Of a stretch of 5,336 nt of DNA, positions 1 to 5,336 are shown piece by piece (the first letter of the stretch is position 1; the number at the start of each line of letters is the position of its first letter). Source of the stretch: Pseudomonadota bacterium (GTDB lineage: Bacteria; Pseudomonadota; Gammaproteobacteria; Burkholderiales; Burkholderiaceae_D); the NCBI GenBank assembly GCA_018241865.1, contig JAFECY010000036.1, positions 1 to 5,336 of the forward strand, given 5' to 3'. A program made the position numbers and the translations under genes. The notes under the pieces were generated by a model. That model ran no database searches. It was not told the DNA's origin and saw only the letters and a list, made by a program, of their open reading frames with translations.

Positions 1-87
1 ATGCTACTGATTTTCTCCTTCGCCATCACCACCGTCCATGATGGCGAATTCCGTTTGCGGACGCCGCTGTATGTTTCGCCGCGTTGA
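1..87 (+). CDS. 3' end of an unidentified gene, probably a membrane protein (partial)
   Basis: Frame 1 is open from the first base to a TGA at 85-87 and gives 28 residues. The other two + frames hit stops within the first 40 bases. Third positions are mostly G or C, as in the other core genes here, so this looks like real coding sequence. The visible tail starts with a hydrophobic stretch (LLIFSFAITTV) followed by a polar end (HDGEFRLRTPLYVSPR). A last membrane helix followed by a G-x-x-R-x-R-x-P-like tail resembles the C-termini of some membrane glycosyltransferases of the GT39/PMT type, but this is only a weak resemblance over a few residues. The ATG at position 1 may be internal; the true start is probably outside the window. 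The gene converges on maeB and is followed by a hairpin plus T-tract. Its function is not identified. Confidence 0.5.
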   Translation: MLLIFSFAITTVHDGEFRLRTPLYVSPR

Positions 88-121
88 GACAAGACGGCGT
101 CTGACTCCATCCTCTCCCCAG

Positions 122-149
122 CTCTCTCCTTGAAGGAGAGGGAGTTTTT
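122..149 (+). terminator. Probable intrinsic terminator of the upstream + strand gene
   Basis: Positions 122-142 fold into a stem centred on G132 (about 10 pairs before loop constraints, one of them G-T). Two bases later comes TTTTT at 145-149. This is the usual order for a rho-independent terminator reading on the + strand, 35 bases after the TGA at 85-87. The T-tract overlaps the maeB stop codon (TAA on the - strand, 148-150). Read on the - strand the hairpin has no T-tract after it, so it is less convincing as a maeB terminator. The stem contains the CCTTGAAGG core also seen in the repeats at 2597-2766 and 4389-4561. Confidence 0.6.
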
Positions 150-1632
150 ACCGCTGCGCCACCGCATCCACCACGCACAGCGCAGCAAGATTGACGATGC
201 GGCGCACGGTTGCCGATGGCGTGAGGATGTGTACCGGTTTAGCGCAGCCGAGCAACACCGGGCCGATGGCGATGCCGTGGCCTGCCGTGACCTTCAGCAA
301 GTTATAAGCGATATTGGCGGCGTCGATGTTGGGCATCACCAGCAAATTCGCATCGCGTTTCAAGGGCGAATCCGGCATCATTTTTTTCAGCAACGCGGCG
401 TCAAGCGCGGTGTCGCCGTGCATTTCGCCATCGACTTCCAGATCGGGCGCCCGTTCGCGGATCAATGCCGTAGCGGCGCGCATTTTTTGTGCCGATTCGC
501 TGTTGCTGGTGCCGAAATTGGAGTGCGATAGCAGCGCCGCGCGCGGCTTGAGGCCGAAGCGCTTCATTTCTTCGGCAGCGAGAATGGTGATCTCGGCCAG
601 TTGTTCCGCGCTCGGATTTTCATTGACGTGGGTATCGACCAGCGCCAATTGACGGTCTTGCAGAATGATGACATTCATCACCGCATACACATTGACGCCT
701 TCGCGTTTGCCTAACACCTGATTGACGTAGTGCAGATGCAGCGGCGTGGTGCCGAAGGTGCCGCAGATCATGCCGTCGGCAAAACCCTTGTGGATCATCA
801 TCGAACCGATCAGCGTGTGGCGGCGGCGCATTTCCAATTTGGCGTACTGCTCGGTAATGCCTTTGCGCTTGGTCATGTCGAGATAGGTTTGCCAGAAATC
901 GCGGTAGCGCTCGTCGAACTCTGGATTGATGATCTCGAAATCGATTTCAGGTTTGATCCGCAAACCAAATTTATCGATGCGTTTTTGCAGCACCGCCGGG
1001 CGACCCACCAAAATCGGTTTGGCGAGATTTTCATCGACCACGATTTGCACCGCGCGCAACACGCGTTCTTCCTCTGCTTCGGCGAAAATGATGCGTTTCC
1101 TCGCGGCCGGCGCTTTCTTGGCGATCTGGAAGATCGGTTTCATGAAAGTGCCGCTGTGATAGACGAATTGCTGCAGCTTGTCGGCATAGGCTTGCATGTC
1201 GGCAATCGGCCGCAACGCGACGCCGGCTTCCTGCGCCGCCTGCGCGACTGCCGGCGCGATTTTAATCATCAAGCGCGGGTCGAAAGGTTTGGGGATCAGG
1301 TATTCGGGGCCGAAAGAAAGATTGGTCACGCCATAGGTCGTCGCGACGATGTCGGATTGCTCGGCCTGCGCCAGTTCGGCGATGGCGTGCACCGTGGCGA
1401 TTTCCATGCTGCGGCTAATGGTGGTCGCGCCGCAGTCGAGCGCGCCGCGGAAAATGTAAGGAAAGCACAGCACGTTGTTGACTTGGTTCGGATAATCCGA
1501 ACGGCCGGTGGCGATCACGGCGTCGTCGCGCACCGCCTGCACTTCCTCCGGCAGAATTTCCGGTGTCGGATTGGCCAACGCCAACACCAACGGCCGCGCT
1601 GCCATTGCTTTGACCATCTCCGGTTTCAACAC
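148..1632 (-). CDS. maeB: MaeB C-terminal part (possible 494-residue product from a GTG)
   Basis: This is the portion after the TAG. The first candidate start is a GTG at 1630-1632, only 12 bases downstream of the stop, so termination-reinitiation is conceivable, but no convincing Shine-Dalgarno precedes it. In full-length numbering it has NPTPEI (Asn297 region), GRSDYPNQVNN (319-329), which closes the NAD-binding domain, and from about residue 455 a phosphotransacetylase-like domain opening with KRIIFAEAEEERVLRA and ending near residue 770. In long MaeB enzymes that domain is regulatory and oligomer-forming rather than a working acetyltransferase. The sequence is free of stops and keeps normal codon use over about 1.5 kb, which argues against long-term decay. 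Confidence 0.5.
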   Translation of the reverse strand: MLKPEMVKAMAARPLVLALANPTPEILPEEVQAVRDDAVIATGRSDYPNQVNNVLCFPYIFRGALDCGATTISRSMEIATVHAIAELAQAEQSDIVATTYGVTNLSFGPEYLIPKPFDPRLMIKIAPAVAQAAQEAGVALRPIADMQAYADKLQQFVYHSGTFMKPIFQIAKKAPAARKRIIFAEAEEERVLRAVQIVVDENLAKPILVGRPAVLQKRIDKFGLRIKPEIDFEIINPEFDERYRDFWQTYLDMTKRKGITEQYAKLEMRRRHTLIGSMMIHKGFADGMICGTFGTTPLHLHYVNQVLGKREGVNVYAVMNVIILQDRQLALVDTHVNENPSAEQLAEITILAAEEMKRFGLKPRAALLSHSNFGTSNSESAQKMRAATALIRERAPDLEVDGEMHGDTALDAALLKKMMPDSPLKRDANLLVMPNIDAANIAYNLLKVTAGHGIAIGPVLLGCAKPVHILTPSATVRRIVNLAALCVVDAVAQR

Positions 1633-1641
1633 GCCGCCGGC

Positions 1642-2460
<819 letters not shown>

Positions 2461-2495
2461 TGGGGAGGTCTTTTTGGTGGCGTGCGGAAGGCTCA

Positions 2496-2504
2496 ATTTT
2501 AGCA
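2496..2504 (-). promoter_or_regulatory. Extended -10 promoter for maeB
   Basis: On the - strand the sequence reads TGCTAAAAT: a TG one base upstream of TAAAAT, which matches five of six bases of the sigma-70 -10 consensus. No good -35 hexamer is seen 16-18 bases upstream, as is common for extended -10 promoters. A start about seven bases downstream would give a leader of roughly 28 bases to the maeB ATG. Inferred from sequence only. Confidence 0.5.
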
Positions 2505-2557
2505 GAGGGGGCTTGGGTTTATGGCTGGTGGGGTGGGTTGTGGTGTGAAAAGCGATG

Positions 2558-2815
2558 AACCACGGCGCACACGGCGGCACGGCGAAAACCCAACAGCCCC
2601 TTCCCCTTCAAGGTCGGGATGGGGATGGGTTGAATATGCGGCGCCTGATACCCCATCCCCTCCCCGCCCTCTGGGCCGGTCTGCCCGCGAGTACGCGGGC
2701 GGGCGTTCAGCGGCGAGCGGCATGCCGCTCGAAATCCCGCTTCACCCCTCCCCTTGAAAGGGAGGGAGAAAAGCAGCGGAGGGTTTTCGCCGTGATCGCC
2801 GTGTGCGCCGTGGTT
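2558..2815. mobile_element. Nested inverted-repeat element (MITE-like) between maeB and thiL
   Basis: The left arm (2558-2591) and right arm (2781-2815) are reverse complements over 34/35 bases, differing only by CC against ATC in the middle. The outer ends read AACCACGGCG and, reversed, CGCCGTGGTT. The arms belong to the kind of CCGTGGTT-ended dispersed intergenic repeats seen in many bacterial genomes. They enclose about 190 bases that contain a different palindromic repeat (2597-2766). There is no transposase gene and no obvious target-site duplication. The element fills most of the maeB-thiL gap and ends 29 bases before the thiL ATG. Calling it mobile is an inference from structure. Confidence 0.55.
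2597..2766 (+). repeat. GC-rich palindromic intergenic repeat, copy A
   Basis: Positions 2671-2758 are identical, base for base over 88 positions, to the reverse complement of 4398-4485. A further 15-base match (GGGATGGGGATGGGT, 2616-2630) pairs with 4524-4538, and the spacer between the two matches has diverged. Inside are an 18-base perfect palindrome (2714-2731, CGAGCGGCATGCCGCTCG) and a hairpin with a 7-bp stem and AGTA loop (2683-2700). The ends carry decayed CCCCTTCAAGG-type palindromes (about 2601-2613 and 2745-2766). The architecture resembles REP/BIME-like or MITE-like intergenic repeats, and no coding capacity is credible. Confidence 0.8.
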
Positions 2816-2832
2816 AAAAAAATGTTTTCCCT

Positions 2833-2838
2833 TACAAT
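2833..2838 (+). promoter_or_regulatory. Candidate -10 box for thiL, placing transcription start at the ATG
   Basis: TACAAT (five of six to TATAAT) lies six bases before the thiL ATG at 2845. The usual distance from -10 to start site would put the first transcribed base at or next to the A of the ATG, which suggests a leaderless mRNA. The bases between are all C and there is no Shine-Dalgarno. The -35 position (about 2810-2816, GTGGTTA) is a poor match and falls on the end of the repeat arm. Confidence 0.45.
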
Positions 2839-2844
2839 CCCCCC

Positions 2845-3813
2845 ATGCCTTCCGAATTCGATCTCATCGCCCGCTATTTCACTCGACCGCCGCGCCCGAC
2901 CAGCCGTACCGCGCTCGGTATCGGCGACGATTGCGCGCTGCTCACGCCCGCGCCCGGCATGCAAGTGGCGATATCGAGCGACATGCTGGTCGAGGGTCGG
3001 CATTTTTTCCCGGACGCCGATCCTTACCAACTCGGCCACAAATCTCTAGCGGTCAACCTGTCCGACCTCGCCGCGATGGGCGCGCAGCCGATCGGCTTCA
3101 CTCTCGCGCTGGCGCTGCCCGAGGCCGATCCCGACTGGCTAGAGCCGTTCGCGCAAGGCCTGTTCGCGCTGGCCGACGCCTTCGATTGCGAGCTGATCGG
3201 CGGCGACACCACCAAGGGGCCGCGCAACATCTGCATCACCGTGTTCGGCGAAGTACCGCCGCAGCAAGCCCTGCAGCGCAACGCAGCCAAGGCCGGCGAC
3301 GATATCTGGGTGTCCGGCACGCTGGGCGATGCGCGGCTGGCGCTGGCCGGCATCACTGGCGACATCGCGCTTGACGCTGCAACACTGGCAGCAGCCGCCA
3401 TGCGCCTGCACGCACCGACGCCGCGCGTGGCGCTCGGGCTGGCCTTGCGCGGCATCGCTCATGCCACCATCGACATTTCCGACGGCCTCACCGGCGACCT
3501 CGGCCACATCCTCGCCGCCTCGCGCGTCGGCGCGAGCATCGACCTCGACGCCCTGCCCTGCGGCTCGGTGCTGACGCAGCAGCCACAAGAGGTGCGCCGC
3601 CGCTACGCCGCCGCCGGTGGCGACGATTACGAACTGTGCTTCACCGCCGCGCCGAAACAGCGCGATGCCATCCTGGCCGCCGCCGCACACTGCGGCGTGG
3701 CGGTGACGCGCATCGGCGGCATCGAACATGCTCCCGGTCTGCGTTTAACCGACGACGCCGGCACACCGCTGGATTTACCACTTCATTCATTCGACCACTT
3801 CGCCACGCCATGA
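2845..3813 (+). CDS. thiL: Thiamine-monophosphate kinase
   Basis: ThiL phosphorylates thiamine monophosphate with ATP to thiamine pyrophosphate, the last step of cofactor synthesis, in the cytosol. The 322-residue product matches the family along its whole length and is near the size of E. coli ThiL (about 325). It belongs to the PurM/ThiL fold. Visible landmarks are FDLIARYF (5-12), the metal- and nucleotide-binding GIGDDCAL (25-32), SSDMLVEGRHF (44-54), SLAVNLSDLAAMGA (67-80), the GGDTTKGP loop (119-126), IDISDGLTGDLGHI (209-222), GGDDYELCF (258-266) and the typical C-terminus SFDHFATP. The start at 2845 fits the family N-terminus (MPSEFDLIARYF) although no Shine-Dalgarno is present; the gene may be leaderless. 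Its TGA overlaps the pgpA ATG. No TPP riboswitch is apparent upstream. Confidence 0.97.
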   Translation: MPSEFDLIARYFTRPPRPTSRTALGIGDDCALLTPAPGMQVAISSDMLVEGRHFFPDADPYQLGHKSLAVNLSDLAAMGAQPIGFTLALALPEADPDWLEPFAQGLFALADAFDCELIGGDTTKGPRNICITVFGEVPPQQALQRNAAKAGDDIWVSGTLGDARLALAGITGDIALDAATLAAAAMRLHAPTPRVALGLALRGIAHATIDISDGLTGDLGHILAASRVGASIDLDALPCGSVLTQQPQEVRRRYAAAGGDDYELCFTAAPKQRDAILAAAAHCGVAVTRIGGIEHAPGLRLTDDAGTPLDLPLHSFDHFATP

Positions 3814-4334
3814 CCACCCTCGAATCCGGCCAGACCGCCCATGTCGCCAAACCCACCGCGCGCTTCATGCTGACGCATCCGGCGCACTTTCTGGCGCAAG
3901 GCTTCGGCAGCGGCCTGTCGCCGATCATGCCCGGCACCGCCGGCACGCTGTTCGCCTGGCTTTCCTTCAACGTGCTGACGACGCGCTGGCCGCAGCTCTT
4001 CACGCCGCTCAACTGGGCCATCATCATCGGCGTCGGTTTCGTGATCGGCGTCTGGGCTTGCGCGAAAACCGGGCGCGACATGGGCATCGCCGATCACGGC
4101 AGCATGGTGTGGGACGAGATCGTCGCCTTCTGGCTGGTGCTGCTGCTGGTCACGCCGGCCGGCACGGCCACGCAGTTCTGGGCCTTCCTCTGGTTCCGCT
4201 TCTTCGACATGGTCAAGCCGCCGCCGATCGGTTATTTCGACCGCCGCTTCAAGGGCGGCTTCGGCGTGATGTGGGACGACATCATCGCCGCCTTCTTCAC
4301 CTTGCTGGTGTTCGCGCTGTGGCGTTCGCATTGA
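3810..4334 (+). CDS. pgpA: Phosphatidylglycerophosphatase A
   Basis: PgpA removes the phosphate from phosphatidylglycerophosphate to give phosphatidylglycerol, in the inner membrane. The 174-residue product is about the length of E. coli PgpA (172). Family motifs are all present: GFGSGLSPIMPGTAGTL (31-47), ADHGSMVWDEIVAFW (94-108), FRFFDMVKPPPI (129-140) and GGFGVMWDDIIAA (149-161), including the conserved acidic residues thought to bind Mg2+. Hydrophobic segments lie at about 45-55, 68-84, 103-117 and 159-171. The start was set at 3810 because ATGA overlaps the thiL stop by four bases, and the next residues lead into the family N-terminus after a short polar extension. There is no own Shine-Dalgarno, so translational coupling to thiL is likely. 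An open frame further upstream is only the shadow of thiL. Confidence 0.96.
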   Translation: MTTLESGQTAHVAKPTARFMLTHPAHFLAQGFGSGLSPIMPGTAGTLFAWLSFNVLTTRWPQLFTPLNWAIIIGVGFVIGVWACAKTGRDMGIADHGSMVWDEIVAFWLVLLLVTPAGTATQFWAFLWFRFFDMVKPPPIGYFDRRFKGGFGVMWDDIIAAFFTLLVFALWRSH

Positions 4335-4388
4335 TGTGTTCGCATTTTTCGGTAGCAGTGAATTCAAACGGCAGCTCTTTGTTGTGAT

Positions 4389-4561
4389 CCCCTCCCCTTC
4401 AAGGGGAGGGGTGAAGCGGGATTTCGAGCGGCATGCCGCTCGCCGCTGAACGCCCGCCCGCGTACTCGCGGGCAGACCGGCCCAGGGGGCAGGGTGGGGA
4501 TGGGGGAAGGTTCGCTGCAAGTGACCCATCCCCATCCCACCCTTCCCCTTGAAGGGGAAGG
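4389..4561 (-). repeat. GC-rich palindromic intergenic repeat, copy B (inverted relative to copy A)
   Basis: This copy lies in the pgpA-cinA gap. Positions 4398-4485 are the exact reverse complement of 2671-2758 (88 of 88). It is bounded on both sides by perfect palindromes: 4389-4411 (11-base arms around C4400) and 4541-4561 (10-base arms around G4551). Both palindromes carry a CCCCTT-x-AAGGGG core, which defines the element ends well. Its inner 18-base palindrome is at 4425-4442. Unlike copy A it lacks the CCGTGGTT-type outer arms. Neither terminal hairpin is followed by a T-tract, so they are not classical terminators, though they could stall transcription or protect the 3' end of pgpA mRNA. 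Confidence 0.8.
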
Positions 4562-4618
4562 AGCTCAGACAATTCAACCATCGTCAACATTGCAAACTTG
4601 TGTGTGACGCAAAAGGGT

Positions 4619-4646
4619 TTGCCCGCCCCGCAAAACGCAGTAAGAT
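4619..4646 (+). promoter_or_regulatory. Candidate sigma-70 promoter for cinA
   Basis: TTGCCC (4619-4624) and TAAGAT (4641-4646) are each four of six to the -35 and -10 consensus, with a 16-base spacer. They lie after the repeat and give a leader of about 28 bases before the ATG at 4682. The preceding repeat and the roughly 350-base gap from pgpA make an independent promoter reasonable. Not verified beyond the sequence match. Confidence 0.45.
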
Positions 4647-4670
4647 GAAGCGCAAAGCCTCGCACAAAAA

Positions 4671-4675
4671 AGGAG
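4671..4675 (+). promoter_or_regulatory. Shine-Dalgarno that decides the cinA start
   Basis: AGGAG at 4671-4675 is followed by two in-frame ATGs, at 4676 and 4682. The first touches the Shine-Dalgarno directly with no spacer, while the second has a normal 6-base spacer. Translation therefore most likely begins at 4682. Confidence 0.8.
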
Positions 4676-4681
4676 ATGTTC

Positions 4682-5170
4682 ATGGACGACTTGATTGAAC
4701 TAGCGACCCGCGTCGGCGCCGCATTGAAAGCCCGCAAACTCCTGATCTCGACAGCGGAATCCTGCACCGGCGGCGGCATCTCGCAAGCCATCACCGAAGT
4801 CGCCGGCTCCTCCGACTGGTTCGACTGCGGCTTCGTCACCTATTCCAATTCATCCAAGACCGACATGCTCGACGTCTCCGCCGCCGAACTGGCGCTGCAC
4901 GGCGTGGTCAGCGAAGAAATCGCCGCCGACATGGCCGAAGGCGCGATCGCCAACAGCAGCGCACACATCGCCATCGCCACCACCGGCATTGCCGGCCCCA
5001 CCGGCGCGGTGCCGGGCAAGCCGGTCGGCACGGTGTGCTTCGCCTGGTCGAAGGATGGGCATACTCAGACCGAGCGGCTGGTGTTCAAGGGGGACAGGCA
5101 GGAAGTGAGACGGCAGACGGTGGTGCATGCGCTGCAGGGATTGTTGAAATTTTTGGAAGCGCATGGGTAA
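4682..5170 (+). CDS. pncC: Nicotinamide-nucleotide amidohydrolase (CinA C-terminal family, PncC)
   Basis: PncC-type proteins deamidate nicotinamide mononucleotide to nicotinate mononucleotide, feeding pyridine nucleotide salvage. The 162-residue product is the stand-alone CinA C-terminal domain, matching the length of E. coli PncC/YgaD (about 165). The larger CinA proteins carry an extra N-terminal molybdopterin-binding-like domain, which is absent here. Signature segments are STAESCTGGG, with the likely nucleophilic serine (about residue 29), TYSNSSKTDMLDV, VSEEIAADMAEGA, ATTGIAGPTGAVPGKPVGTV and FKGDRQEVRRQTV. The start is set by the Shine-Dalgarno at 4671-4675. The gene is often annotated cinA or 'CinA family protein'. 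It has its own probable promoter, and the next gene starts three bases after its stop, so the two may be co-transcribed. Confidence 0.93.
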   Translation: MDDLIELATRVGAALKARKLLISTAESCTGGGISQAITEVAGSSDWFDCGFVTYSNSSKTDMLDVSAAELALHGVVSEEIAADMAEGAIANSSAHIAIATTGIAGPTGAVPGKPVGTVCFAWSKDGHTQTERLVFKGDRQEVRRQTVVHALQGLLKFLEAHG

Positions 5171-5173
5171 AAA

Positions 5174-5336
5174 ATGGAAACAAATATGCTCCATGAAAAA
5201 CTAATGAAACAACTGGATGCCATTGAGGCGGAGTTGTATAAACTTGGCTTTCATGCAGAAAAAGCTAAAGAGCCTGTTTCTGTTCGCTCTGCATTCGGTA
5301 TGAATGAAATGCCGTTTGAGTATTGGCTTACTTCGA
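5174..5336 (+). CDS. YqcC-family (DUF446) protein, 5' part only
   Basis: The frame is open from the ATG at 5174 to the window end (54 codons), with no stop. The protein opens with an amphipathic helix-like stretch (KLMKQLDAIEAELYKLG) and reaches SAFGMNEMPFEYWL. This resembles E. coli YqcC, where a QL-x-ALEALL helix is followed by FFMDTMEPLEWLQ. YqcC proteins are small (about 110 residues) and of unknown function; in enterobacteria the gene sits beside the tRNA pseudouridine synthase gene truC. An ATG at 5186 is an alternative start with GGAAA five bases upstream. The start is three bases after the cinA stop. The visible part is only about 39% GC (65 of 166 bases, 5171-5336), well below the neighbouring genes. 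The assignment rests on a short N-terminal stretch. Confidence 0.6.
   Translation, partial: METNMLHEKLMKQLDAIEAELYKLGFHAEKAKEPVSVRSAFGMNEMPFEYWLTS

Noticed and set aside
2558..2815. CRISPR array or tandem repeat array
   Set aside because: The repeats are inverted rather than direct, there are no regularly spaced unique spacers, and no cas gene is present.
2461..2844. TPP riboswitch upstream of thiL
   Set aside because: No THI-box-like conserved segments could be recognised. The gap is accounted for by the maeB promoter region, the repeat and the short thiL promoter.
2499..3049. Short open frames on both strands through repeat A and into thiL
   Set aside because: They read through the repeat arms and palindromes (for example VFAVIAVCAVVKK), which commonly yield spurious ORFs. 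None has a start signal or family match.
4389..4411. Intrinsic terminator for pgpA
   Set aside because: The stem is perfect, but the bases after it (TGAAGCGGG on +, ATCACAAC on -) contain no T-tract, so it is better described as part of the repeat.
3783..4577. Open frame on the - strand opposite pgpA and copy B
   Set aside because: It is antisense to the conserved pgpA gene and runs through repeat B. Its composition is low complexity and no family is recognisable.

Overview
The window looks like chromosomal DNA from a betaproteobacterium, most likely Burkholderiales (Oxalobacteraceae-like). This rests on the protein sequences, the high-GC codon use of the core genes and the gene order malic enzyme / thiL / pgpA / cinA (pncC). 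The genus cannot be fixed from the sequence alone.

Layout. (1) Positions 1-87 hold the last 28 codons of a + strand gene that begins outside the window. A hairpin followed by TTTTT (122-149) can serve as its terminator. (2) Positions 148-2460 on the - strand encode a full-length, well conserved MaeB-type NADP-malic enzyme (malic N domain, NAD-binding domain, phosphotransacetylase-like C-terminal domain). The frame is cut by one in-frame TAG at 1642-1644, where relatives normally have Ser. An extended -10 promoter lies just upstream of its ATG. (3) Positions 2461-2844 are intergenic and contain a nested repeat: 34/35-bp inverted arms (2558-2591 and 2781-2815) enclosing a GC-rich palindromic element (about 2597-2766). 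(4) Positions 2845-4334 are thiL and pgpA on the + strand, overlapping by ATGA and clearly one translationally coupled unit; thiL may be leaderless. (5) Positions 4335-4681 hold a second copy of the palindromic element in opposite orientation, then a probable promoter and a good Shine-Dalgarno. (6) Positions 4682-5170 are cinA/pncC. Three bases later, an AT-rich YqcC-family (DUF446) gene begins and runs off the end.

The genes are housekeeping. MaeB makes pyruvate and NADPH from malate, ThiL makes thiamine pyrophosphate, PgpA dephosphorylates phosphatidylglycerophosphate, and PncC recycles NMN to nicotinate mononucleotide. They share a conserved neighbourhood rather than a pathway.

I found no undescribed defence, mobile or biosynthetic system. 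The points that deserve a second look are the single nonsense codon in maeB, the 88-bp perfect inverted repeat that brackets thiL-pgpA, the nested repeat upstream of thiL with a possible leaderless start, and the sharp drop in GC at the yqcC-like gene.
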